This document shows positions 33,701 through 42,258 of a stretch of DNA of 64,000 nucleotides, in pieces. This DNA comes from JAWXTS01 sp044433305 (lineage in GTDB: Bacteria; Bacteroidota; Bacteroidia; Bacteroidales; Rikenellaceae). Position 1 is the stretch's first letter. Each line of letters begins with the position of its first letter. The position numbers and the translations under genes were made by a program. The stretch is taken from contig JAWXTS010000003.1 in NCBI GenBank assembly GCA_044433305.1, forward strand, positions 1 to 64,000. Reading direction: 5' to 3'. Below the pieces are notes generated by a model, which worked only from the letters and a program-made list of their open reading frames with translations, was not told the origin of the DNA and ran no database searches.

Positions 33701-34537
33701 CTAGTTCTTAACACCCTTAAGCATTGCCCAGCCGTCTTTTTCGAGTTTGCTAGATATGCTCACTCCAACCTCAGCACACTTGTTTGTTATGGTCTGAATA
33801 TCGTTTTGCAGGATTCCACTAAGAAGTATCACCCCGCCAGAAACAAGTGTTGCTGCATAGCGGCGCAAGTCATTAAGCAAAATATTACGGTTTATGTTGG
33901 CTAGTATAAAGTCATAGCTACGACCCTCGATAGTGCTGGCATCACCCAAGATAGGGGTCACAAGACCGCTGACACCATTCTGCTCTATATTCTCGCCACA
34001 GTTTTCATAGGCCCACTCATCAATATCTATGGCATCGACGCTCTGTGCTCCAAGCTTAGCCGCAAGTATAGCCAACACACCTGTGCCACTACCCATATCA
34101 AGGCCTAAAGCACCATCAAAAAGCTCCTTGCCACCATCCAAGATGCCACATACCATAAGGAAGGTCGTGGCATGGTGGCCCGTACCGAAGGACATCTTAG
34201 GCATAATAACAACCTCGTGTTCATAACCCTCAACACTATCATGAAAAGGCGCGCGTATCAGACAGCGTCCATCAACATCAATCTCAGGGAAGTTAGATTC
34301 CCAAAGGGCATTCCAGTTCTGAGCCTCAATCTTAGTCTTGTAATATACAAAGCCCAAATCCTGCACAAGCTGCTCTATGTCGTCTCTAAACTGACTCTCA
34401 AGAACAGAGGTAATATAGCACTTCACGCCTTGCTCGTCTTGTTCAAACGACTCGAAACCAACCTCGGCAAGCTCGGCCATAACTATCTCCGCGCTCTGCT
34501 CAGAGGGTGTTTCAAAAAAATATTCAAAATAATCCAT
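33701..34537 (-). CDS. prmA: Ribosomal protein L11 methyltransferase
   Basis: Trimethylates lysines of ribosomal protein L11. The 278 residues comprise an N-terminal L11-binding domain (DYFEYFFETPSEQSAEIVMAEL) and a class I SAM domain. The SAM domain shows MSFGTGHHATT, GLDMGSGTGVLAILAAKLGA (motif I), DIDEWAYENCGEN and ILANINRNILL (motif IV). Single gene with a promoter at 34560-34567, divergent from xerD. Confidence 0.95.
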   Translation of the reverse strand: MDYFEYFFETPSEQSAEIVMAELAEVGFESFEQDEQGVKCYITSVLESQFRDDIEQLVQDLGFVYYKTKIEAQNWNALWESNFPEIDVDGRCLIRAPFHDSVEGYEHEVVIMPKMSFGTGHHATTFLMVCGILDGGKELFDGALGLDMGSGTGVLAILAAKLGAQSVDAIDIDEWAYENCGENIEQNGVSGLVTPILGDASTIEGRSYDFILANINRNILLNDLRRYAATLVSGGVILLSGILQNDIQTITNKCAEVGVSISSKLEKDGWAMLKGVKN

Positions 34538-34559
34538 AGTAGAATGTTTGTTTTAACTG

Positions 34560-34567
34560 CAAATGTA
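34560..34567 (-). promoter_or_regulatory. -7 promoter element of prmA
   Basis: TACATTTG on the minus strand matches TAnnTTTG, 22 nt upstream of the prmA start. On the opposite strand TTTG (34547-34550) followed 18 nt later by TAATTTTA is a weaker candidate promoter for xerD. Confidence 0.6.
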
Positions 34568-34581
34568 GTAATTTTATCAGT

Positions 34582-35484
34582 ATGAATTGGGAAAAACATA
34601 TTACAGATTTCGAGGTTTACCTATCTCTAGAGAAAAGACTCTCTAAAAATACCACTGTGGGCTATGTTCACGACATAAAAGTTTTTGCAGAATATATGCA
34701 GGAGCAATATCAGTGTACCCCAAATCAGGTTCTATCTCAGCACATAGAATCATTTCTCGCCACTCTACTCGACCGTAAGCTTTCTAAGACCTCTCAGGCC
34801 AGAATGTTAAGCAGCCTAAGGAGCTTCTACAAGTTCATGCTTTTGAACAAGCATATAGAAACCATGCCCACAGAATTTATCGACAACCCAAAGATAGGGC
34901 GCAAACTGCCCGAAGTGCTATCAGCAAAAGAAATAGATGATATAATAAACGCCATAGATTTAAGCGATAAATTTGGCCACCGCAACCAAGCCATAGTAGA
35001 AACTCTCTACGGCTGTGGGCTGCGCGTAAGCGAGCTTACAACACTTCGCCTGTCAGATTTGTTCTTCAATGATGGATTCATTAGAGTCATAGGCAAGGGC
35101 AACAAGCAACGCCTAGTGCCCATAGGTGAAGGTGCGATAAAAAGCATAGAACTATATATCAGCTGCCGCAAGCTGCTCAAGTACAGCCCCAAAAGTGGGG
35201 ACATACTCTTTCTAAACAACAATGGACACCCACTGACTCGCGTAATGATATTCTACATAGTAAGAGACGCTGCTATCAGGGCAGGCATAACAAAGCACAT
35301 CAGCCCACACACCTTTCGTCATTCCTTTGCCACCCACCTACTAGAGGGGGGAGTCGACATACGACAAGTGCAGGAGATGTTGGGCCACGAGTCCATAATA
35401 ACAACAGAGATTTATACTCACCTCGACCGCAAGCATCTGCGCGACACCCTAGCCAAGTTCCACCCACTGGGCGAGAACAACTAA
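34582..35484 (+). CDS. xerD: Tyrosine recombinase XerD-type
   Basis: Resolves chromosome dimers at dif with a partner Xer protein. The 300 residues are the normal XerD length. The N-terminal SAM-like domain spans about 1-95. Catalytic residues by count: Arg148 (GCGLRVSEL), Lys172 (GKGNKQR), His243 and Arg246 (HTFRHSFATHLLEGG), His269 (LGHESI) and nucleophile Tyr278 (EIYTHL). The isolated chromosomal context and normal length favour a housekeeping Xer, not a phage integrase. Its stop codon directly abuts that of the convergent KdsC gene. Confidence 0.93.
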   Translation: MNWEKHITDFEVYLSLEKRLSKNTTVGYVHDIKVFAEYMQEQYQCTPNQVLSQHIESFLATLLDRKLSKTSQARMLSSLRSFYKFMLLNKHIETMPTEFIDNPKIGRKLPEVLSAKEIDDIINAIDLSDKFGHRNQAIVETLYGCGLRVSELTTLRLSDLFFNDGFIRVIGKGNKQRLVPIGEGAIKSIELYISCRKLLKYSPKSGDILFLNNNGHPLTRVMIFYIVRDAAIRAGITKHISPHTFRHSFATHLLEGGVDIRQVQEMLGHESIITTEIYTHLDRKHLRDTLAKFHPLGENN

Positions 35485-36027
35485 CTAGCGAGATGCCACA
35501 CCTAGGTCCTTCTGACCAAAGGTAGGCCAATCACCACGAGCGCGCAACACCTGCTCTATGATGTCACGACCGCATCCCTCACCGCCCTTGCACTGAGAAA
35601 CATAGCGCGCAGCACTGATAACCTCAACAGCGGCATCAGAGGGACAGGCACTCATATCTAGATACATCATAGGCTCAACATCGGGAATATCGTCACCCAT
35701 ATATATAACCTCGTCTCTGCCCAGGCTAAGCTTGCCCAACAGGTCTTTCATGGCATCGAGCTTCTCATAGCAGTTCATGTATATATGCTCGTTCTTTATG
35801 CCCAAGACCTCTAGCCTCAACTTCAAACAGTGACCTCTGCCACCAGTGATTATAGCCACCGTATAACCTTGTTTCAAGGCATACGATATAGCGAAACCAT
35901 CGCGCGCACAGAACCTACGTATAAAATCGCCATCGGCAGTAACTGTGATACCGCCATCTGTAAGCACGCCATCGACGTCGAAAACAAAGGCCTTAATTTT
36001 TGCTATATCTTCTTTGAAGTTTCCCAT
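35485..36027 (-). CDS. KdsC-type HAD phosphatase
   Basis: A 180-residue C0-type HAD phosphatase, by family a 3-deoxy-D-manno-octulosonate 8-phosphate phosphatase in Kdo/LPS synthesis. Motif I is FDVDGVLTDG with the nucleophile Asp17 and acid/base Asp19; later motifs are AIITGGRG and YMGDDIPDVEPM. Sialate or other nonulosonate phosphatases look alike. It overlaps the DUF2520 gene by 25 nt, a pairing I recall as common in Bacteroidales. Last gene of a five-gene minus-strand unit. Confidence 0.88.
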   Translation of the reverse strand: MGNFKEDIAKIKAFVFDVDGVLTDGGITVTADGDFIRRFCARDGFAISYALKQGYTVAIITGGRGHCLKLRLEVLGIKNEHIYMNCYEKLDAMKDLLGKLSLGRDEVIYMGDDIPDVEPMMYLDMSACPSDAAVEVISAARYVSQCKGGEGCGRDIIEQVLRARGDWPTFGQKDLGVASR

Positions 36028-36779
36028 ATATTTTGACTTAAGATTTTATAAATATTTTTCAGCACTGGCTCATTGTCTAGCATCTCTAGATGTCTGGTCT
36101 TAGTGCGAAAATCGTTTCTTACTGCTGGTCCCGTCTGCACATCCACTGCTCGCTCGCTCTGCATAGCCTTCTCTATCGTCTGCTCTACCAGTGGGCGCAA
36201 TAGGCTATTGTCTACCTTGGCCGAGCTACAAAGCTGCTCTGAGATGACCAACATGTGATTGATAAAGTTGCACGCAAATACGGCTGCAACATGTATTCTC
36301 ATTCGCTGCTCTGAGTTAACCTCAAAGATATTATCCGACAATGCTCCAGCAACAGCACGCACAGCCTTTAGTGTTAATATGTTGTTTGCCTCAATAAGAA
36401 ATGGCGTGGTCTTAAGATTTACATCTATGCCCTTGGAGAATGTTTGCAGCGGATAAAGAACACCCTTATTTCTTACATGAACACCAATCTCATCCATGCT
36501 AACGCTGCCCGCCGTATGAACAACAATATCATCGGGAGCAAAATCTATTTTTGAGATAAGGGTACTTATAACCCCATCGCTCACAGCAACAATATACATA
36601 TCAGCCTTACACAAAGCCCTAGGGTCGTTGGTAGTACTACAACCATCAACCTTGCTGGCTATCTTCGAGCCTTCTATCATATTGCGTGCAAAAACCTGCA
36701 CTACTTTAATTTGGGTTTGAGCTAGTTTTTCTACCAGAGCAGAGGCAACATTACCGCTTCCTATTATAACTACGTTCAT
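36003..36779 (-). CDS. Rossmann-fold and DUF2520 domain protein
   Basis: A 258-residue protein with an N-terminal NAD(P)-binding motif (VVIIGSGNVASALVEKLA) and a helical C-terminal DUF2520 domain (about 130-250: KTTPFLIEANNILTLKAVRAVAGAL ... HVAAVFACNFINHMLVISEQL). The fold resembles ketopantoate- and F420-type reductases, but the substrate is unknown. It overlaps the phosphatase gene by 25 nt and follows YihY by 9 nt. Confidence 0.85.
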   Translation of the reverse strand: MNVVIIGSGNVASALVEKLAQTQIKVVQVFARNMIEGSKIASKVDGCSTTNDPRALCKADMYIVAVSDGVISTLISKIDFAPDDIVVHTAGSVSMDEIGVHVRNKGVLYPLQTFSKGIDVNLKTTPFLIEANNILTLKAVRAVAGALSDNIFEVNSEQRMRIHVAAVFACNFINHMLVISEQLCSSAKVDNSLLRPLVEQTIEKAMQSERAVDVQTGPAVRNDFRTKTRHLEMLDNEPVLKNIYKILSQNIWETSKKI

Positions 36780-36788
36780 AGCAAGTGT

Positions 36789-38093
36789 TTAGATTTTTAT
36801 ATCTACAAGAGGGATATTTTGGGGTGAGTTCTTAATCAAATCGTTCAACTGTTCGGTAATGCTTTCTATCTTGACAAATTCTTTGCTCTGTTCAAGATTC
36901 AGCTCGTGACCTCCATTATTTTCTACTCGCGAGAGAACGTCTGTGATGGTCAAGCCACTAACATCCATTGCTGGCAGGTAGGTGTTGACCTTATTATTAT
37001 CATTATATATAGATACTATAAGTTCGGCTTTCTCCAAATCGAACAATGCCTCACGGGCCATCCTCACAGGTATTCCCAGCTCCTTGGATATCGATTCGGA
37101 GTTGAGCGGTGGCAACATATCCACAAAATGACGAGATATGATATACATCACGCAAAGGTTGATTTTACGTCGATAGTCATAGCTAACCTCTGAGACCAGC
37201 TTCTCATATTCATACTTACCGACATTCTGGTAGGCAAACGACAGCTCGGCACCAACAAGCAGTATCTGCCAGCTTGTTTGCAGCCATATCAAGAACAATG
37301 GCAAGGCAGCAAAGCTACCATAGATGGCATTGTAAGTCGATACCGACGACTGTATATAGATGTATATAACCTGAAAAATCTGAAATCCTGAGCCTGCGAT
37401 AATACCTGCACTAAGGGCACTAGAGAACTTGACCTTTGTGTTGGGCATGACCTTATACACTACGGCAAACATCAACCACACCGCAATGACAGACATGCAC
37501 CAAAAGAACCAGTCTCCAATCTGAGTGTCAGCCAGCGGCAGCGAGTTTTTCACATAAAGTATCATGCTATTGGATACGGTGAGCAGGATAGGCACCAAGA
37601 AGATGATGGCCGTATAATCGCTGAACATACGAGCTATGGAGCGTGATTTTTTGACCTCCCAGATACTATTAAACGCACCCTCGATATTACTAAAGACCTT
37701 CATTGCCGACCACAGCAACACCACCGAACCAACCGAGGCGATGATTCCTCCGCGCGTTCTCTCCAACATGGCGTGTGCAACTTCTATAAACTGATCTACG
37801 GCATAGTCATACTGTGGAAACTGTGCATAGAGATAATCATTTATGACCTTCTCTACCCCGAATCCCTTGGCCACGGCAAAAAACAGAGCAGCAACGGGCA
37901 CAACCGCTACAATAGAGTAGAAGGCCAAGGCTGCCGAACGAGCCATGATGCTGTGCTCGCCAAAGCCCTGAAACATAAATAGAATGACCTTGAACTGACG
38001 AACAGCCCAACGCACCTTCTTAGATTTATATTCATGTTCGTGCTTGCGCCAGATTCCCTCTGTAACAAAGCTAAGGATTTTTTTCAGCATCAA
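36789..38093 (-). CDS. YihY/BrkB family membrane protein
   Basis: A 434-residue inner-membrane protein with about six membrane helices in residues 40-290 (SAALAFYSIVAVVPVAALFFAVAKGFG is the family signature near 55-80; ALPLFLIWLQTSWQILLVGAELSFAYQN near 265). A cytoplasmic C-terminal ~130-residue domain resembling a winged helix follows (LPPLNSESISKELGIPVRMAREALFDLEKAEL). The family was once mis-called RNase BN; function is unknown. The C-terminal DNA-binding-like extension is usual in Bacteroidetes members. Confidence 0.88.
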   Translation of the reverse strand: MMLKKILSFVTEGIWRKHEHEYKSKKVRWAVRQFKVILFMFQGFGEHSIMARSAALAFYSIVAVVPVAALFFAVAKGFGVEKVINDYLYAQFPQYDYAVDQFIEVAHAMLERTRGGIIASVGSVVLLWSAMKVFSNIEGAFNSIWEVKKSRSIARMFSDYTAIIFLVPILLTVSNSMILYVKNSLPLADTQIGDWFFWCMSVIAVWLMFAVVYKVMPNTKVKFSSALSAGIIAGSGFQIFQVIYIYIQSSVSTYNAIYGSFAALPLFLIWLQTSWQILLVGAELSFAYQNVGKYEYEKLVSEVSYDYRRKINLCVMYIISRHFVDMLPPLNSESISKELGIPVRMAREALFDLEKAELIVSIYNDNNKVNTYLPAMDVSGLTITDVLSRVENNGGHELNLEQSKEFVKIESITEQLNDLIKNSPQNIPLVDIKI

Positions 38094-38121
38094 TAAAGGA
38101 TTAATATACCACGAAACAAAG

Positions 38122-39336
38122 TTATAATTTTTTGCCTATAAAAACAATATAGCTCTCTTGTTTTATTCTTGTAAAAGCGATAAGATTGTCGCCTCCAATG
38201 GATATACCCATGCTTTTTGCCAGTGCGTCGTTGCTCATATTCATATTATGCTGCATCAGCGTGGCTCGCTTGATACCTCTAAGGCTCAACTCTTTTTTTA
38301 GTTTCTTGGCCTTAAACACCTCCATATTTTCTATCTCAAAGACACGACCAAAGAAGTTTTCGGGCAGATGGTTAGTAAAGCCATAACCGTTCTGCGAGTC
38401 GATAAAAGCATGCTCACCAAGGCTGCGAACATAGGACTCGACCATGCGCGCCTTGTACATAGCCACATCGGGCAGCAGCATATATTTATATGGCAGCGCA
38501 AAGGCAGCTCCATTATCACACTTATAGCCTAAATCGAAGCATCGTTGGCCAAGCTCGCTAGAGACGACCTGCACGCGTGCCTTGCTCTGACTACCAAAAG
38601 TTCTATCTACAACGACCTCCTTACATTCTGCGCGCGAGGACACCACCTGCGCCTCTACGCCCTGCTCTCCAAACACAGCGAACAGCTCGCTGACCTCGAA
38701 CAGTGGCGAGCACTTAACAACAACACGCCTTGCGCAAACTTCTATACTATCAAGCATAGGTACTATGTCGGGTGAGCAGCTTGCAAAACCAACGGTTTTC
38801 TTGCCCGCGCTATCGCGGCGTGCAGGGTCCACATACAGCAAATCGGCCTTGGGAGCATCGCCACTCAACACACTGCTTGCATACTCAGAAACAAAATCCT
38901 CAGAGTTTCCAGCCCTTACCTCAACATTATTAACACCCAAAAGGCTAAAGTTATAACGTGCAATATCTACCAGTAGCTCATTACGCTCTACGGTAATGAC
39001 TCTATCAAAACGCCCAGCAAAATTTATTACATCCACACCCAAGCCACAAGTCAAATCTAAACACAAGGCTCCCGAATACTCCTTGGTCTTGGACACAATG
39101 CTGCTGCTCGACTGCTCAAAAGCCAACGGCTCTATGATGCAGCGATTAAGGTAGTAACTCGGAATCTTCGTTTTGGCGCGCTCCAAGTATTTTATCTGAG
39201 TGGCAAGCGTCGAGGCAAAAGAGCCAAACTCTCCACGCAGCTGCATGGCAGCACGAGCAGGGTCTGTATCTATATACTTGTTTATAGCCTCGCGGGCAGC
39301 AGGTGTCTTTAGAAATTCGAGTTCTTCAATCGTCAT
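38122..39336 (-). CDS. THUMP-like class I SAM-dependent methyltransferase
   Basis: A 404-residue predicted methyltransferase. Motif I is LDLTCGLGVDVINFAGR, the acidic loop ITVERNELLVDIARYN follows, and motif IV is LLYVDPARRD, a DPxR/DPPY-type motif often found in RNA methyltransferases. The C-terminal ~80 residues (MEVFKAKKLKKELSLRGIKRATLMQHN) resemble the THUMP-like domain of this Bacteroidetes family. The target is unknown; rRNA or tRNA is likely. It overlaps comEC by 11 nt. Confidence 0.82.
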   Translation of the reverse strand: MTIEELEFLKTPAAREAINKYIDTDPARAAMQLRGEFGSFASTLATQIKYLERAKTKIPSYYLNRCIIEPLAFEQSSSSIVSKTKEYSGALCLDLTCGLGVDVINFAGRFDRVITVERNELLVDIARYNFSLLGVNNVEVRAGNSEDFVSEYASSVLSGDAPKADLLYVDPARRDSAGKKTVGFASCSPDIVPMLDSIEVCARRVVVKCSPLFEVSELFAVFGEQGVEAQVVSSRAECKEVVVDRTFGSQSKARVQVVSSELGQRCFDLGYKCDNGAAFALPYKYMLLPDVAMYKARMVESYVRSLGEHAFIDSQNGYGFTNHLPENFFGRVFEIENMEVFKAKKLKKELSLRGIKRATLMQHNMNMSNDALAKSMGISIGGDNLIAFTRIKQESYIVFIGKKL

Positions 39337-40831
39337 AAATTCCCTTTAGTATTTTTCTATATTCAACATATTTTATGATAGTCATAACCATTATCAGTAC
39401 GCCATAATAAACCAGCACATCTGCACCTGTGAAGCGAACATCAAAACTAGCCAAGGACCACTGGGCGGCACAAATTACTATTTTATTCTGAATATTTGAA
39501 GCAAAAGATATTAGCCACGAGCACAATGGTTCAATAAAAGACAGCGGCAAGCACAGCCACAACAAAGTCGTAGAGACGATAGTAAACGAGAAAATAAGCA
39601 GAAGTGGCGTTATGAAAAGCCCTGCCACAGACAGAACCCCAAAGCTAAAACACAACAGTGGCAGAACCCCTATCTGAGCAGCTAAACCCACCATAAATAA
39701 AGACCAGAGATACCTCAGGGCCTTATTCTTGAACCTAACAACTTTGAGCAATCGAGGCAAGAAAAACAATATCGACAGCACCGCCATGAAAGACAGCTGA
39801 AAAGAAATGTCGTATAGCCACATCGGATTTACAACCAGCATAACTACGGCCGCAGCAGCAAGCACATTATATCTATCGACCTCGCGCGAGAAAGCCAAGG
39901 CCACCTGAAACAAAGACAGCATGATGGTAGCCCTTACGATAGAAGCCGACATCCCCGCAACCATAGCAAAGCCCCACAGGCCTGCAATGACCAACAAACT
40001 CTTGTACACATGTCCAAAGGGCAAGATTGGCATCCACCAGAACAAAAGCATCAAAACAGCAAATACAAAACCTGCATGCAGACCCGACACTGCTAGAAGG
40101 TGTGCCGTGCCAGTGCGAGCATAGGCATCTTTGAGGGACGTGCTCATGCTAGCTTTAGAACCCAAGGTCATTGCCTTGGCCAAGCACAAGCCAGCAGAAT
40201 CCACATCTAGCCTATCAATGGTCTCAAGAGCGCACCTATTCATTCTGGACGAAAGGCCAAACCACCAAGGCATATCATCACTTCGAGAGAGCAGGTTCCT
40301 ATCTGAGCCAACAAAAATATTATGGGTAAGCCCTCGCGCACTGATAAGCCTAATAAAGCTAGAACTTGTAGATTGCACAGGGTTGAGGTAGCTCCTTACC
40401 ACTAGCCTCTCTCCAACATTCACATTTATCGAGGTATCTACATATAGGTTCACCCTCTGATATTCTTTATGCCAGCTCTGAGGCAGGCTATCTAGTGCAT
40501 AGCTATTAATCTGAGCCGTAGCTCTATTCCAACGCCCCGAAACAGAAACCATATCATCCACGCTAAGGTCTATATAGAGTCTTTGATTCAGAGGGATAGT
40601 ACTCGCAGGGCGGTTAATAATAGAGGCCACAGAACCTACAAGGACAATAGAAAATGTTGTATATATAGATTTCAGGAGAAAATCTTTTGTAAAAAATGCT
40701 ATTACAGCTACAATAGCCAAGATAATGGAGGTAATAAGAAGCCCTAAATTCAAGAAGCCAGCAAATAAAATACCTAGAACAAATGCCAACAATATTCCTA
40801 CAAAAGGACGCTTTCGACTGGGCTTGAACAT
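39326..40831 (-). CDS. comEC: ComEC/Rec2 family membrane protein lacking the nuclease domain
   Basis: A 501-residue polytopic protein. Residues ~1-75 are three helices, ~75-170 an OB-like DUF4131 segment (LVVRSYLNPVQSTSSSFIRLISARG), and ~195-490 the Competence domain. The latter has YARTGTAHLLAVSGLHAGFVFAV, the family hallmark. ComEC forms the DNA-uptake channel in natural transformation. The C-terminal metallo-beta-lactamase-like domain found in Bacillus ComEC is absent, as in many Bacteroidetes. First gene of the unit ending in the KdsC-type gene. Confidence 0.92.
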   Translation of the reverse strand: MFKPSRKRPFVGILLAFVLGILFAGFLNLGLLITSIILAIVAVIAFFTKDFLLKSIYTTFSIVLVGSVASIINRPASTIPLNQRLYIDLSVDDMVSVSGRWNRATAQINSYALDSLPQSWHKEYQRVNLYVDTSINVNVGERLVVRSYLNPVQSTSSSFIRLISARGLTHNIFVGSDRNLLSRSDDMPWWFGLSSRMNRCALETIDRLDVDSAGLCLAKAMTLGSKASMSTSLKDAYARTGTAHLLAVSGLHAGFVFAVLMLLFWWMPILPFGHVYKSLLVIAGLWGFAMVAGMSASIVRATIMLSLFQVALAFSREVDRYNVLAAAAVVMLVVNPMWLYDISFQLSFMAVLSILFFLPRLLKVVRFKNKALRYLWSLFMVGLAAQIGVLPLLCFSFGVLSVAGLFITPLLLIFSFTIVSTTLLWLCLPLSFIEPLCSWLISFASNIQNKIVICAAQWSLASFDVRFTGADVLVYYGVLIMVMTIIKYVEYRKILKGIYDD

Positions 40832-40906
40832 AATCCACTAAAAAAACGGCATTGAACAAAAAGAGATAAGGTGGTATATTTCAGACGATTAATACCAATA
40901 AAAAAA

Positions 40907-41003
40907 GGGTAAGCTACTTATATCGCACCGCTACAACCACCTACCCTTGCTACCTTCCGGTCCTGGGGGAGTTCAGCAGGAGCTGGTCGTATAAGACTTA
41001 CCC
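40907..41003 (-). ncRNA. ffs: Small signal recognition particle RNA (4.5S type)
   Basis: Read on the minus strand, a ~97-nt hairpin RNA begins GGGTAAG and ends CTTACCC, which pair as the terminal helix. The apical part contains the universally conserved Ffh-binding loop CAGGACCGGAAGGTAGCAAG (GGAA tetraloop with the symmetric and asymmetric internal loops). It is followed by six T as terminator and preceded at the right distance by a strong promoter, so both ends are well fixed. It guides membrane-protein targeting with Ffh and FtsY. Confidence 0.96.
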
Positions 41004-41008
41004 GAGTG

Positions 41009-41040
41009 CAAATGTAATCATTTTATTTTTTTTTGCAAAA
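41009..41040 (-). promoter_or_regulatory. Promoter of the SRP RNA (-33 TTTTG, 19 nt, -7 TACATTTG)
   Basis: On the minus strand TTTTG (41036-41040) and TACATTTG (41009-41016) are separated by exactly 19 nt, a consensus Bacteroidetes promoter. The first base of the RNA lies 5 nt after the -7 element. Best promoter in the window and an internal check for the others. Confidence 0.82.
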
Positions 41041-41046
41041 TATTTG

Positions 41047-41054
41047 TACCTTTG
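41047..41054 (+). promoter_or_regulatory. -7 promoter element of the Sua5 gene run
   Basis: TACCTTTG, full match to TAnnTTTG, 24 nt before the start at 41079. Divergent from and overlapping the upstream part of the SRP RNA promoter. Confidence 0.65.
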
Positions 41055-41078
41055 GGACGTAATTGATAATATTTCGAT

Positions 41079-41684
41079 ATGCTTGTCAAGATATATAACC
41101 AGAACCCAAACGAGAAAACTATCGCCCAAGTGGTAGATGTTCTCAACAACGATGGAGTGATAATCTACCCCACCGATAGCGTCTATGCGTTTGGCTGCTC
41201 GATAAATAGCGCCAAGGCCCTAGAACGCATCAAGGTTCTTACGGGTAAAGACACCAAGGATATATCTATCATGTGTGCCGATTTAAGCTCAATATCTGAT
41301 TATGCTCGCATAGAGACACCAGTATTCAAATTACTAAAAAGAAACACCCCCGGACCTTTTACTTTTATACTCAACTCGTCGAACAAGGTGCCAGACAAGC
41401 TTCTTGCACGAAGAAAAGAGATAGGAGTAAGAATATCAAGCAACCCAGTTGCTATGGCCATAGTCGAGGCTCTGGGCAAACCCATGATAACGGCATCTGT
41501 GAAATCAGATGAGCAAGACATAGAATATATCACCGACCCCGAGCTTATACATGAGACATTTAGCAAGATTGTGAACATGGTTTTGGATGCAGGAATAGGC
41601 CTTGCCTCAGCAACAGCAATAGTGGACTGCCGCGAGGGAGAAGCTGTTATAATCCGCGAGGGAGCACAAGAATTAAAACTCTAA
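41079..41684 (+). CDS. Sua5/YciO/YrdC family threonylcarbamoyl-AMP synthase
   Basis: A 201-residue YrdC-fold protein that would make threonylcarbamoyl-AMP from threonine, bicarbonate and ATP for t6A37 modification of ANN-reading tRNAs. Motifs: GVIIYPTDSVYAFGCS, KRNTPGPFTFIL, and RKEIGVRIS with MAIVEALGKPMITASV. YciO paralogues share these motifs but lack proven activity; the sequence alone does not decide between them. Opens a five-gene plus-strand run to mltG. Confidence 0.88.
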   Translation: MLVKIYNQNPNEKTIAQVVDVLNNDGVIIYPTDSVYAFGCSINSAKALERIKVLTGKDTKDISIMCADLSSISDYARIETPVFKLLKRNTPGPFTFILNSSNKVPDKLLARRKEIGVRISSNPVAMAIVEALGKPMITASVKSDEQDIEYITDPELIHETFSKIVNMVLDAGIGLASATAIVDCREGEAVIIREGAQELKL

Positions 41685-41689
41685 CAACA

Positions 41690-42247
41690 ATGACAATAGA
41701 AGAACTAAGAAAATCGTTTTGGAACGATGCTGCAAAGAATGGACTGATACTAGGACTAACACTAACAGCAATATCTGCACTGGCCGTAGTATGCAGATTC
41801 GACATAGACAGGCCCTACCTTGGCTCGGCCCTACAATATGGAGCTATGATATGTATGCTGGGCATGTTCTGCAAACAAAGGGGAATCAAGCACGACCCTA
41901 ACGGATTTAATTACAGACAAAATATGGGCTACATCTTTGCCATAATGCTATTCACAGGCATCATAGCAGGAGTTTCTATCTACATACTACAACAATTTGT
42001 ATTCCCGGATACTTACAAACAAATCATAGACCTTGCCATAGAGCGCGTGAAGGAGGACGGAGTGGAGATAGATCAGGCCGTTGTAAACCAAACCATGGCC
42101 ATGGTAAAGAACCCATTTATTATGGTATTCTCTAGTATCATTAGCATGATAATAAATGGTGCTTTTATCGGTATATTCACCTCTATATTTACTCGTCGCA
42201 TGCCTCAACCAACACAAGAGCAAGACAACACTCAGGCAAGCATATAA
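41690..42247 (+). CDS. DUF4199 membrane protein
   Basis: A 185-residue inner-membrane protein with four predicted helices (about 18-36, 45-60, 78-100 and 142-165). NGFNYRQNMGYIFAIMLFTGIIAGV and the pattern of a long polar loop (residues 100-140, VFPDTYKQIIDLAIERVKEDG) fit DUF4199, a Bacteroidetes family of unknown function. It is usually encoded just before a family 2 glycosyltransferase, as here (11 nt gap). Confidence 0.85.
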   Translation: MTIEELRKSFWNDAAKNGLILGLTLTAISALAVVCRFDIDRPYLGSALQYGAMICMLGMFCKQRGIKHDPNGFNYRQNMGYIFAIMLFTGIIAGVSIYILQQFVFPDTYKQIIDLAIERVKEDGVEIDQAVVNQTMAMVKNPFIMVFSSIISMIINGAFIGIFTSIFTRRMPQPTQEQDNTQASI

Positions 42248-42258
42248 TATAATCCAAA

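Noticed and set aside
34582..35484. XerD as a phage or mobile-element integrase
   Set aside because: Length, motif spacing and the flanking housekeeping genes fit the chromosomal Xer recombinase; no att repeats or cargo are seen.
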